Assembly: GCF_039503195.1 (NCBI RefSeq)
Contig: NZ_JBCJKP010000001.1
Location: forward strand, 9,920,001-9,984,000
Length of the DNA: 64,000 nucleotides
Direction of reading: 5' to 3'
Origin: Streptomyces mirabilis
GTDB taxonomy: Bacteria > Actinomycetota > Actinomycetes > Streptomycetales > Streptomycetaceae
The position numbers and the translations under genes were made by a program. The stretch's first letter is position 1. Each line of letters begins with the position of its first letter. Below, in pieces: positions 24,038-33,024 of the stretch. The notes below the pieces were generated by a model. That model was not told the origin of the DNA, ran no database searches, and worked only from the letters and a program-made list of their open reading frames with translations.

Positions 24038-25294
24038 ATGAACTCCACCGACAGTCGCATCCGTCAGCTCATCGTCACACCGATCGCCTTCAGCGATCCG
24101 CCTCTCCTCAACTCCAGCGGAGTGCACGAGCCCCTCGCGCTGCGCTGTGTCCTGCAACTCGTCCTGGAGGACGGCACCGTGGGCCTGGGCGAGACCCCCG
24201 GCGGCGACGACCGGCTCGAACGTCTGCTGGCCGCCGGGAAGGTGATCGTCGGCATGGACGTCTTCGACACCACGGCTGTCGCCGCCGCCATCGACGCCAC
24301 CCTGCTGCCCACCGTGCCCGGCTCCCACGAGCGTGGCTGGATCACCTCCGCCGTGGAGGTGGCCTGCCTCGACGCGCAGGGCAGGCTCACCGGACGTCCC
24401 GTCAGTGATCTGCTGGGCGGCAGGGTCCGCGACTCCGTGCCCTTCGCCGCGTACCTCTTCTACAAGTGGGCCGAACACCCGGCGCTCGACGGCCGCCCGG
24501 CGATCGGCGACGGCTGGGGCGAGGCCCTCGACCCGGCGGGCATCGTCGAGCAGGCCAGGGTGATGCGACAGCGGTACGGATTCGACTCGTTCAAGCTGAA
24601 GGGCGGAGTCTTCCCGCCGGACGAGGAGATCGCCGCGATGAAGGCCCTCGCCGAGGCCTTCCCCGGCAGCCCGCTCCGCCTGGACCCCAACACGGCCTGG
24701 ACCGTGGAGACCTCGCGGTACGTGGCACGCGAACTGGAGGGCGTGGTCGAGTACATGGAGGACCCCACCCCCACCCTCGCCGGTATGGCCGAGGTCGCCG
24801 AGACCTCACCCATGCCGCTGGCCACCAACATGTGCGTGATCGCCTGGGAACACCTGCGCCCGGCCGTGGAACAGAACGCGATCCAGGTCCTCCTCACCGA
24901 CCACCACTACTGGGGCGGGCTGCGCCGCACCCGTGAACTCGCGGCCGTCTGCGAGGCGTTCGGCATCGGACTCTCGATGCACTCCAACTCCCACCTCGGC
25001 ATCAGCCTCGCCGCGATGACCCACGTGGCCGCGACCCTTCCGAACCTCGACCACTCCTGCGACACCCACTACCCGTGGAACTCCGCGGACGACGTGATCG
25101 TCCCCGGCCCGCTGGAGCTGCGGGACGGCGCGGTCAAGGTCCCCACCGGTCCCGGCCTCGGCGTCGAACTGGACCACGACGCCCTGGAACGCCTCCGCCG
25201 CCGCTATCTCGACTCGGGCCTGCGCGGCCGCGACGACACCGGCTACATGCGGCGTTTCCATCCCGAGTACGAGTTGCGACTTCCACGCTGGTGA
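24038..25294 (+). CDS. gudD: Glucarate dehydratase (enolase superfamily)
   Basis: This 418-residue enolase-superfamily protein has FKLKGG (K186, K188 as the catalytic KxK), metal ligands D216 (RLDPNTAW), E241 (YMEDPTP) and the NMCV/TDHHYWGG regions, and HSNSH at 315-319 on the last catalytic strand. It dehydrates D-glucarate (and often L-idarate) to 5-dehydro-4-deoxy-D-glucarate in the cytoplasm. A GGAGG ribosome-binding site precedes the ATG. It stands alone, with no aldolase or transporter next to it. The pectate lyases 3 kb upstream suggest a general plant-polymer diet. Confidence 0.9.
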   Translation: MNSTDSRIRQLIVTPIAFSDPPLLNSSGVHEPLALRCVLQLVLEDGTVGLGETPGGDDRLERLLAAGKVIVGMDVFDTTAVAAAIDATLLPTVPGSHERGWITSAVEVACLDAQGRLTGRPVSDLLGGRVRDSVPFAAYLFYKWAEHPALDGRPAIGDGWGEALDPAGIVEQARVMRQRYGFDSFKLKGGVFPPDEEIAAMKALAEAFPGSPLRLDPNTAWTVETSRYVARELEGVVEYMEDPTPTLAGMAEVAETSPMPLATNMCVIAWEHLRPAVEQNAIQVLLTDHHYWGGLRRTRELAAVCEAFGIGLSMHSNSHLGISLAAMTHVAATLPNLDHSCDTHYPWNSADDVIVPGPLELRDGAVKVPTGPGLGVELDHDALERLRRRYLDSGLRGRDDTGYMRRFHPEYELRLPRW

Positions 25295-25324
25295 TCCGGG
25301 GACCGTGGGCAACACCTCAGAAGA

Positions 25325-26050
25325 TCACCACGGTACGACTCCCTTGTCGTCGAACAGCTGGCCGGTAGGGCCGTCGTCGGGCAGAGCCGCCAACCGAACG
25401 GCGATCACCGCGCCCTGCGCAGGGGTCTGAGAACCGCTGAACCCGTTGAGGTCGGTGGCCACGTAGCCGGGGCAGGCGTTGTTGATCAAGATGTTGGTGC
25501 CGCTCAACTCCTTGGCGTACTGGATGGTGACGGCGTTGAGGTAGGTCTTCGTCGGCGCGTACGCCCCGCTGATGCCTCCGAGGTCGACACCGGGGGTGGT
25601 CTGCAGGGCCAGAGAGCCGACATGGCTGGACTGGTTGACGATCCGTGGGTGCGCCGAGTGGCGCAGCAACGGCAGCATCGTGTTGGTGACCCGGATGACT
25701 CCGATGACGTTGGTCTCCACCAGCCGCCGCACGGTCTCGAGGTCGGTCGTCGTGGGCTCGTCCGGCCAACTGCCCGCAGCGCCGGCGTTGTTGACCAGCA
25801 CGTCGAGGCGTCCCGCGCGCTCCTCGATCAACTGCGCCGCGGCCCTCACGCTCTCGTCGTCGGTCACGTCCAGGGGAACGCCGAACGCGTCGACACCTGC
25901 CGCGCGCAGTTGCGCCACGGCGTCCGTCCTGCGCTGCCCGTCCCGAGCGCCGACACCGACGCTCCAGCCCAATGCGCCCAGCCCCGCCGCGATCTCGTAC
26001 CCGATTCCCTTGTTCGCGCCGGTGACCAGCGCGATCGTCTTCTCACTCAT
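25325..26050 (-). CDS. SDR family oxidoreductase
   Basis: This 241-residue classical SDR has TGANKGIG (residues 10-17), VNNAGAAG after strand 4, NQSSHVGS and a YAPTK catalytic motif. It resembles carbonyl-reductase-like SDRs that reduce aldehydes, quinones or ketones with NADPH. It is divergent from a LysR regulator 105 bases away with a LysR-type box between them, so it is the probable target. An alternative start lies four codons upstream (MLAV). Confidence 0.88.
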   Translation of the reverse strand: MSEKTIALVTGANKGIGYEIAAGLGALGWSVGVGARDGQRRTDAVAQLRAAGVDAFGVPLDVTDDESVRAAAQLIEERAGRLDVLVNNAGAAGSWPDEPTTTDLETVRRLVETNVIGVIRVTNTMLPLLRHSAHPRIVNQSSHVGSLALQTTPGVDLGGISGAYAPTKTYLNAVTIQYAKELSGTNILINNACPGYVATDLNGFSGSQTPAQGAVIAVRLAALPDDGPTGQLFDDKGVVPW

Positions 26051-26105
26051 GACAGCGAGCATGGCTGCGCTTCGACCCGGCACCAACACCATCTCGGTCA
26101 TGCAG

Positions 26106-26124
26106 CGATACCTGAGCGGCATCG
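26106..26124. promoter_or_regulatory. LysR-type box between SDR and lysR genes
   Basis: CGAT, 11 bases, ATCG: a perfect interrupted palindrome containing the T-N11-A core of LysR-type regulators. It lies 31 bases before the lysR start and 55 bases before the SDR start on the other strand, the usual position for joint control. Confidence 0.65.
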
Positions 26125-26155
26125 ATCGGCCGTGCGCCGGAGTTACTGTGGACGG

Positions 26156-26995
26156 ATGGAGATACGCGAGTTGCGGTACTTCGTCGCCATCGCCGAGGAA
26201 CTGCACTTCGGGAAGGCCGCTCAGCGTCTGGAGATGGCCCAACCGCCTCTGTCCCGCGCGATCGCCCGGCTCGAACGACAGCTCGGGGTCACGCTGCTGG
26301 AGCGCACCAGCCGAAAGGTCACGCTCACCGAGGCCGGGGCCGTGCTGCTGTCCGAGGGGCGTGCGATCCTCAGCGCGGTAGCCGCGGCCGAGCGGCGTAC
26401 CCGGCAGGCTGCGCAAAGGCGTCCCCGTCTCGTCCTCGCCGTCAAGTCCGGCACCGCCGGCGAGTTGTTGGCCAAACTGCTGGATGCCTACCGCACGGAG
26501 CCCGGTGCGGCCACCGTCGATCTGCTGCTCTGTGAGGCGCATCAGCATCAGAAACTGTTGCAGGACGGGCAGGCCGATGTGGCGCTGCTGCACTTGCCCT
26601 TCGATTCGACGGTCGGACTCGACACCGAAACCCTCTGCACCGAGGGACAGGTGGCGATCCTGCCCAGCTCGCACTCACTTGCGGGCCGCTCTCAGGTCAG
26701 GATGGCCGAGGTCACCGAGCTCCCGGACCTCCCGATGGCACGCTGGCCCGGTCCTGGCGGCAGCTACCCGGAGGGACCAGGGGCAGAGGTACGGAACCTG
26801 ACACAGCTCTTCCAGCTGATCGCGCTCGGCCGTACCACCGCGATCATGCCCGAGTCCGCCGGCGCCGACCTGCGCCGGGATCTCGCCGCCGTTCCGGTCT
26901 TGGACGCTCCGCCCGTGACAACGGTGGTCGCCTGGCCGTCGCAGAGCCGACTTCGCGCGGTCGCCGACCTGATCCGGGTAGCGACACGTCTTTGA
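26156..26995 (+). CDS. LysR family transcriptional regulator
   Basis: This 279-residue protein has an N-terminal winged helix-turn-helix of the LysR type (residues 1-60: IRELRYFVAIAEELHFGKA, then AQPPLSRAIARLERQLG) and a periplasmic-binding-like effector domain. The ligand is unknown. Its divergent partner is the SDR gene. The 3' end overlaps a decayed GNAT frame on the other strand. Confidence 0.91.
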   Translation: MEIRELRYFVAIAEELHFGKAAQRLEMAQPPLSRAIARLERQLGVTLLERTSRKVTLTEAGAVLLSEGRAILSAVAAAERRTRQAAQRRPRLVLAVKSGTAGELLAKLLDAYRTEPGAATVDLLLCEAHQHQKLLQDGQADVALLHLPFDSTVGLDTETLCTEGQVAILPSSHSLAGRSQVRMAEVTELPDLPMARWPGPGGSYPEGPGAEVRNLTQLFQLIALGRTTAIMPESAGADLRRDLAAVPVLDAPPVTTVVAWPSQSRLRAVADLIRVATRL

Positions 26996-27407
26996 CCGGC
27001 TGTTCTCCCCATGGGGGAGCCGTCATCAGCAGTGCGAGGGTGGCTGCCCGGCCGGGTCGGCGGTCGCGGTCCCGTACGTGCAGGTGACCGGCGAGGGGGT
27101 AGGCAGGCGGTGCCGCGGGCAGGAACGTGATCAGTTCGTACCCGCTCTTCTGCGCGACGCGGCATGACGCCGTGTTGTCCACTTGATGCAAGAGTTCAAG
27201 GCGCTTCGGCCCGTCACCGCGGAAGGCGGTGAAGGCCCAGTACGTCAGCGCCCGCAGTGCTCGGGGCACCACTGTCCGGCCGCGCGCATGCGCCGCGGTC
27301 CAGTAGCGGACCTCGGCGGACGAAGCGCCCGGGGTGACGTTCTTGAGGACCACGTGACCCGCCAACTGTCCCTGCCTCCAGCCGTACTCGTACCGGGACG
27401 ACTCCAC
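26844..27407 (-). pseudogene. GNAT acetyltransferase remnant
   Basis: From about 27407 to 27053 the minus strand encodes the second half of a RimJ/RimL-like [37 protein letters not shown] and the acetyl-CoA-site sequence HQVDNTASCRVAQKSGYEL. The N-terminal 50-60 residues of the fold are missing and only a weak GTG start is available. Beyond LHVRDRDRR the frame runs on into the end of the lysR gene without family resemblance. It is most likely truncated at the 5' end and read past its original stop. Confidence 0.55.
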
Positions 27408-27933
27408 GTTGACGTTCCATCTGCGGGGCGCCGACGACGACGTGGTGTCGCTGGCCTACGCGACGCTGGATCAGAGTGGGAAGGCGCCCTCTGACCAGGC
27501 GAGGATCTCTCACTGTTCGCCGACGAAAGGGCACGGTCGGCGTATGAGCGCGCAGCCGAGGGTCAGGAAGGCGGACTGAGTGACGGCGAGTGGGTACCGG
27601 CTGTGGGGCTGTCGCCCCCCGCGGGAAGGCCCATCACGCATCGATGACGTGAGAGCGCGGGCCCGCCGCACCTGGCGTCCGCCGCGGCGGAGGGCGTGCG
27701 CCAATCCGCCGACCGGGATGCCCCACAGGCCCGTTGCTCCGTCCCTCGACACGCCGCATTCAGGGGGCGGTCCGCCGCCGTCCCCCCGGACGCGCGGTGG
27801 CCGACGACCCCGTCTGCTCGCGGCGCAACTGTGCCATGGCACAAGAGCGACAGGTGCGACCCCTTGAACGACGGCGGGGGAGGCCGGAGGATCCAGTGAT
27901 CTTTCGCTCTTCGCCGCGTCTCAGGAGTCTTCC
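27408..27933. other. Non-coding stretch upstream of the first subtilase
   Basis: No gene is supported here. The region contains the perfect 14-bp palindrome TGTGCCATGGCACA at 27830-27843, about 90 bases upstream of the subtilase start, a possible operator. A minus-strand frame ending near 27510 ([18 protein letters not shown]) looks protein-like but has no recognisable beginning. Confidence 0.4.
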
Positions 27934-30900
27934 TTGCCCAAGGTTCCCATCCCCCGGCCCGGGCCGATCGCCCTCGCCATGGCGGCCGCGCTAACAGTCG
28001 GCGTCATACCGGCGACTGCCGCTGTGTCCGCGTACTCCGACGGTGAGGTGTCGCACAACGACGCCGGACACCAAACCCCCGGCGATGCCGGCACGCACAC
28101 CGTCACCCTGATCACGGGTGACAAGGTCACCATCGGGACCGCCGCCGACGGCACCGTCGTGCGCTCCTTCCAGGCCGCGAGCGGATCCACCACCGGCTTC
28201 CACCGCGCTGTCGTGGACGGCGCCACCTATGTTTACCCCGACGCCGCCCTGCCGTACGTGAGCGCCGGCAAACTCGACAAGCAGCTCTTCAACGTGACGC
28301 TGCTGATCACCGAGGGCTATGACGACGCGCACAGCTCCCGGCTGCCGCTGATCGTGCGCTACACCGGAGCCGCCGCCAAGGCCCGCACCCGGACGAAGAT
28401 GGCCGGCTCGACCGACGTCCGCCGTCTGGACAGCATCCAGGGCGCGGCCCTCGCGCAGAACCACAAGCAGGCACCGGAGTTCTGGTCCTCGCTCACCGGC
28501 GGTTCCGGCGCGGCGGCCCGGTCCGCGAAGCCGTCCTTCGCGGGCGGCGTCGCCCACGTGTGGCTCGACGGCAAGGTGAAGGCCGACCTGGCCGACTCCA
28601 CCGCCCAGATCGGCGCGAACCAGGTCTGGGCGGAGGGCGACACCGGCCAGGGCGTGAAGGTCGCGATGCTCGACAGCGGCGCCGACACCGAACACCCGGA
28701 CCTGGTGGGGCAGATCTCCGACAGCGCCAGCTTCGTCCCCGGCGAGGACGACATCGCCGACTACAACGGCCACGGCACGCACGTCGCCTCGACCATCGTC
28801 GGCACGGGCAGTGCCTCCGACGGCAAGGAGCGGGGTGTCGCCTCCGGCGCCCGGCTGGCCGTCGGCAAGGTGCTCAATTCCGAGGGCAGCGGTCAGGAAT
28901 CCTGGATCATCGCGGGTATGGAGTGGGCCGCCCGCGACCAGAAGGCCAGGATCATCAGCATGAGCCTGGGCGGCGGCGGTGACAAGACCGACCCGATGAG
29001 CCAGGCCGTCGACGAACTCAGCCACGACACGGGCGCGTTGTTCGTGATCGCGGCGGGCAACGGCGGCCCGCACTCCATCAGCAGCCCCGGTGCCGCAGAC
29101 TCCGCGCTGACCGTCGGCGCCGTCGACTCCACCGACACGCTCGCCGACTTCTCCAGTCAGGGCCCGCGTGACGGCGACGGCGGGTTGAAGCCGGAGATCA
29201 CCGCGCCCGGCGTCGACATCGTCGCGGCGCGCTCGCACTACAAGCGCGGCTCCGGCTACTACACCACGATGAGCGGCACGTCGATGGCGACGCCGCACGT
29301 CGCCGGTGCCGCCGCGCTCCTCGCCTCGGAGCACCCCGACTGGACGGGCACCCAGCTCAAGGAGGCGCTGGTCAGCAGCGCCAAGGCAACCCCGGCGTAC
29401 ACCCCGTACCAGGCGGGCGCCGGCCGGCTCGACGCGCTGGCGGCCGTGCACACCACGGTCTTCGCCACCACGAGCGCCTACTCGGGCTTCCACACGTGGC
29501 CGCCGAAGCCGGGGCAGACCGACGTCCGGACGGTGACGTACACCAACGTCGGCGACGCTCCGGTCAACCTCGACCTGGCGGTCAACGGCACCGTCCCGGC
29601 AGGGTTGTTCAGCCTCTCCGCCGACCACGTCGCCGTGCCCGCCCACGGCACCGCCACGGTCGCCCTGACGGCGGAGCTGGACAAGCTGGGCGGCGACCAG
29701 TCGGTCAGCGCCATGATCACCGGTACGGACGGCAGCGGAGCGGTCCGCGCCCGGACTCTGATCGGCGCGGCCCGCGAGGGCCAGCGGCAGAATCTGACCG
29801 TGGTCGCCAAGGACCGTTCGGGCAAGCCGCTGGAGGGCCGGGTCGTCCTGACCGCCGAGCACCTCTTCACGGTGATGGATCTCGACGCGTCCGGCACCGG
29901 CACGGCGCGGCTGCCCGTCGGCAGCTACAGCGGCTGGCTCACCGGTGACGTGCAGGGCGCCGAAGGCCCGCACTCGCGCGGCATGGTGCTGCTCGCCTTC
30001 AACGACGTGAAGCTGGACCAGGACCGTACCGTCACCCTGGACGGCCGCAAGGCACGCCGGATCCTGGCGCGCGTGCCGCGGCAGACCACCGCCGTCGCCC
30101 CGCGCCTGGACGCCCACCGGTCCTTCACCGACAGCCTGGTGGAGACGTCGATGCTGCCGGACCCGTCGTACGACAGCATCTGGGCGCTCCCGACCGGCAA
30201 GAAGGTCACCGACGGCGAGTTCGAGACCGGCGCCCGCTTCCGCCTCGAGCAGCCCGCGCTGACCGTGAGCACGAAGTCGACGACCTTCAACGACCCGCTG
30301 GTCAAGCGCGCGGCCACGCCGCTGCCCGCCGGTACCCGGAACCTGACGGCGGTCTTCGCCGGTGACGGCACGGCCGAGGAGCTCGCGCGGCAGAACGTGC
30401 GCGGCAAGGCCGTCGTGGTGCGCGGCGCCGGCACGGAAGGGATCAAGGCCCAGGCGGAGGCCGCCGCGGCCGCCGGCGCCCGGCTGCTGCTGGTCGTCAA
30501 CGACGGCGTCGGCCGCCTGCAGCCCTGGGACGAGAACCCCTGGAGCCCGGAGAGCCCGGCCCCGGTGACGGTGGCGACGCTCAACGCCGACCAGGGCGCC
30601 GACCTGCTCGGCCGACTTCGGCACGGCGCGGTCTCGCTGAAGGTCACCTCGCACCCCACGACCGACTACGTCTACGACGTCGTGCACCACTGGACGGGCG
30701 CCGTTCCGGCGGACCCGACCTGGCGTGAGGAGTCCAAGGACCTCGGCCGGGTGAACGTCTCCTTCCGGAACTACCGGCAGGGCAAGGCGATGGAGTTCCG
30801 TCCGGACGTCTGGCGCGGCTGGGCCGTCGGCAACCAGCTCACCGCGCCCGCCCAGGGCGAGCGCACCGACTGGGTCACCGCCGGCACCACGTGGCTTGAC

Positions 30901-31647
30901 GACGCCTTCATCCAGGGCGAGACCGGGCAGCACTCGATCGACCCGCTGCACTACCCGGCGCGCAAGACAGGCAAGGTCAGCTGGTTCGGCCCGATCCAGC
31001 GGCCCCGCATGGGCCCGGTCAACTACCAGCCGGTGCGCTACCTCGACACGATGTACATCACCGCGCCGGGCTGGGGTGACTCGGGGTCCGGCCACATCGG
31101 CGAGGCCGGCGCGAACTTCGACGTCAAGGACTGGATGTCGCTCTACCAGGGCGACCAGCAGCTCAACTGGGGCAACGCCGAGTACCTGCAGGTTCCCGGC
31201 CTCGGCGCCGAGCGCCTGCCCTACCGGCTGGTCCTCGACAACGACCGCGGCACCTGGGCCGACCCGTACTCGACGCACACACTGACCGAGTGGGACTTCA
31301 CCTCCGCGGTCACCGGCAGCGATGCGGCGGTGTCCCTGCCGCTCATCCAGCTCGACTACGGCGTGGACACCGACAAATCCGGCCGTGCCGACCGGCACGC
31401 CGGCCTGACGGTGACCGCCTCGCACCTGCCGGGCACCACCGCCACCATCGGGAAGCCGACCGTCGAGGTGTCGTACGACGACGGTGCGACCTGGCAGCGG
31501 ACCGACCTGAGCCGGTGCGACGACGGATGGCGGACGAACCTGCGCGCGCCGCGGTCCGCCGACTTCGTCACCCTCCGGGTCGGCGCGCGGGACAGCGCGG
31601 GCAACACCGTCTCACAGACGATCACTCGGGCCTTCGGCCTGCGCTGA
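27934..31647 (+). CDS. Large secreted S8 subtilisin-like protease with PA domain
   Basis: This 1237-residue protein has a signal peptide (to about residue 30), a propeptide (about 50-230, HTVTLITGDKVTIG) and an S8 catalytic domain with D247 (MLDSGAD), H280 (NGHGTHVAS) and S450 (SGTSMATPH). A protease-associated domain inserted late (about 800-890) and C-terminal beta-sandwich modules follow. It is an exported endopeptidase. The start is a TTG with AGGAG 7 bases upstream. The propeptide and catalytic domain are clearly paralogous to the second subtilase 1.4 kb downstream. The triad is intact. Confidence 0.93.
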   Translation: MPKVPIPRPGPIALAMAAALTVGVIPATAAVSAYSDGEVSHNDAGHQTPGDAGTHTVTLITGDKVTIGTAADGTVVRSFQAASGSTTGFHRAVVDGATYVYPDAALPYVSAGKLDKQLFNVTLLITEGYDDAHSSRLPLIVRYTGAAAKARTRTKMAGSTDVRRLDSIQGAALAQNHKQAPEFWSSLTGGSGAAARSAKPSFAGGVAHVWLDGKVKADLADSTAQIGANQVWAEGDTGQGVKVAMLDSGADTEHPDLVGQISDSASFVPGEDDIADYNGHGTHVASTIVGTGSASDGKERGVASGARLAVGKVLNSEGSGQESWIIAGMEWAARDQKARIISMSLGGGGDKTDPMSQAVDELSHDTGALFVIAAGNGGPHSISSPGAADSALTVGAVDSTDTLADFSSQGPRDGDGGLKPEITAPGVDIVAARSHYKRGSGYYTTMSGTSMATPHVAGAAALLASEHPDWTGTQLKEALVSSAKATPAYTPYQAGAGRLDALAAVHTTVFATTSAYSGFHTWPPKPGQTDVRTVTYTNVGDAPVNLDLAVNGTVPAGLFSLSADHVAVPAHGTATVALTAELDKLGGDQSVSAMITGTDGSGAVRARTLIGAAREGQRQNLTVVAKDRSGKPLEGRVVLTAEHLFTVMDLDASGTGTARLPVGSYSGWLTGDVQGAEGPHSRGMVLLAFNDVKLDQDRTVTLDGRKARRILARVPRQTTAVAPRLDAHRSFTDSLVETSMLPDPSYDSIWALPTGKKVTDGEFETGARFRLEQPALTVSTKSTTFNDPLVKRAATPLPAGTRNLTAVFAGDGTAEELARQNVRGKAVVVRGAGTEGIKAQAEAAAAAGARLLLVVNDGVGRLQPWDENPWSPESPAPVTVATLNADQGADLLGRLRHGAVSLKVTSHPTTDYVYDVVHHWTGAVPADPTWREESKDLGRVNVSFRNYRQGKAMEFRPDVWRGWAVGNQLTAPAQGERTDWVTAGTTWLDDAFIQGETGQHSIDPLHYPARKTGKVSWFGPIQRPRMGPVNYQPVRYLDTMYITAPGWGDSGSGHIGEAGANFDVKDWMSLYQGDQQLNWGNAEYLQVPGLGAERLPYRLVLDNDRGTWADPYSTHTLTEWDFTSAVTGSDAAVSLPLIQLDYGVDTDKSGRADRHAGLTVTASHLPGTTATIGKPTVEVSYDDGATWQRTDLSRCDDGWRTNLRAPRSADFVTLRVGARDSAGNTVSQTITRAFGLR

Positions 31648-31745
31648 CGTCACACCCCGGGAAATCACCTGGGACAGCACCGCGTGGGTGGGACCGCAGC
31701 CGGCGGCCCTGCCCACGCGGCGTTCCCCGTTGTCAGAGGACGGAC

Positions 31746-31990
31746 CTGCGCCACTGGCACCACCACGACCAGGAGCGCTTCGCGGAGTTCCGGGATCGCT
31801 ACATCGGCGAACTGGAGGACGCCGATCACCGGCCGGCCGTGCAGCACCTGCGTGATGTCGCCGCCCACGACAAGGTCACCTTGCTCACCGCCACCAAGGA
31901 CCGAGCCGGGCTGACGCCGACGGAGGCCGCCGCTGTGGTCGGGATCCCCGCCGGCACGGCTCGCTTCCGCCTGCACCGCACTACGGAAGG
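31746..31990 (+). pseudogene. DUF488 fragment fused to a sigma-factor region 4 fragment
   Basis: One open frame reads LRHWHHHDQERFAEFRDRY and onward to VTLLTATKD, matching the C-terminal half of DUF488 (YeaO-like) proteins. Without a break, from 31911, it reads LTPTEAAAVVGIPAGTARFR-LHR, the region 4 end of an ECF sigma factor. Just past LHR the next frame reads ALRKAR, suggesting a further small frameshift. Neither piece has its own start. This is a junction of two unrelated broken genes. Confidence 0.6.
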
Positions 31991-32107
31991 CGCGCCCACA
32001 ACCTCTACTCCCGGTGGCGAAACGGCCAGCAGGCACGCATCGTCGGAGTCGGCCTCGCGTACATCGGGAGCCGCTACCTGGGCTATCGATGCCGCTACCG
32101 CTACGGG

Positions 32108-32362
32108 ATGATGCGGGTGTGCACGGGGGGCTTCGGCCTCCACGCCCGCGGCGGAGCCACCCTCGGCACGACGTACCTCACCTATAACCGCAGTGAATTC
32201 ACCAACAGGGCCCGGATACGTCACGAGAACCGGCACATGCGGCAATGGATGCGGTACGGCTACCGATTCGCCTACATGTACCTCAGAGCAGGAAGCAACC
32301 CGTGCCACAAGAGGTGGGAACGCCGCGCCAATTGGAGGGATGGGGGATACCTCCCCTGCTGA
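32108..32362 (+). CDS. Small HExxH-containing protein, possibly 5'-truncated
   Basis: The gene encodes 84 residues from the ATG pair at 32108. They include RHENRHMRQWMRYGYRFAY, which carries an HExxH (HENRH) motif, and a conserved-looking end NPCHKRWERRANWRDGGY with a downstream glutamate. This arrangement suggests a small zinc-dependent (zincin-like) fold. The frame stays open and protein-like upstream to about 31998 (HNLYSRWRNGQQARIVGVG), without a start, so the original protein was probably longer. Its end overlaps the next broken gene, as if the two formed a unit. Confidence 0.5.
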   Translation: MMRVCTGGFGLHARGGATLGTTYLTYNRSEFTNRARIRHENRHMRQWMRYGYRFAYMYLRAGSNPCHKRWERRANWRDGGYLPC

Positions 32363-32745
32363 ACCAGCCTCGTGAACGACCAGTGTGGCCCTTTGTCCTG
32401 ATGGGGTCAGTACTCGGCCTGGCGGCCCTCGCCGCCGTCGGCACCTGGGTGTACGGCGCCTACAGCATTCCGACCCGGCGGCGACCATCCTGGCGGGCAT
32501 CCGGATCGACGGCTCCCGCCTCTCGGTCAAGATGCCCACCTGCCCCACGGACGAGGTGGGAATGGTCGAGGTGGACGACAGCGACTCCGAAAAGCTGCTG
32601 TGGCGGGCAAGCAGCCCGAAGACCTCAGAGGGGAAGCGAGGTGTGATCACCTTGTGGAATGCAGACGATTTCCTGAAGACAACCAAGAAGCAGGAGAAAC
32701 AACTCCTATCAGGCAAGCGGGCAGCATTGACCCGCACGAACCAAG
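32340..32745 (+). pseudogene. Frameshifted membrane-anchored protein
   Basis: One frame (about 32345-32475) encodes RERPVWPFVLMGSVLGLAAL and the rest of a membrane helix ending VYGAYSIP. The next frame continues DPAATILAGIRIDGSRLSVK, then MPTCPTDEVGMVEVDDSDSE and ITLWNADDFLKTTKK. The switch needs one frameshift near 32472. No single start fits: ATG 32340 is in yet another frame. The terminator at 32744 overlaps the apparent end, so a second frameshift or C-terminal truncation is likely. The codons are noticeably less GC-biased than in neighbouring genes. Confidence 0.6.
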
Positions 32746-32774
32746 AGGGTGCCGCGCCACGCGCGGCACCCTCT
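32744..32774. terminator. Strong hairpin terminator
   Basis: AGAGGGTGCCGCGC and GCGCGGCACCCTCT form a perfect 14-bp stem with a 3-base loop, closing the decayed gene block before the second subtilase. Confidence 0.85.
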
Positions 32775-33024
32775 CCCGTTCTCAGATGCGCTGCCGGTTC
32801 GCGGTCCCGGCCCACCCAAGGGAACAGCCCCATGACAGGCATGATCTCCGGCGGCCGGCTTGACACCACCAGGGGAGCGGCTCGCTCGGTTCGTCCATGA
32901 GCCGCCAACCTGGTCACTGTTGCCCTCTTTGTGAAGTATAGGGGTTGGCGTAAAGGTGACTTGACGCCTGGTGGACAGGCCAAACTGCTGACCTCGGCAC
33001 TTGACGGCACCACGCTGTCCTCCC

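Noticed and set aside
27991..31425. 1144-residue open frame antisense to the first subtilase
   Set aside because: It is a GC-rich shadow: the sense strand encodes a complete S8 protease with all catalytic motifs, and the antisense translation is low-complexity (R/G/V/A-rich) without any domain.
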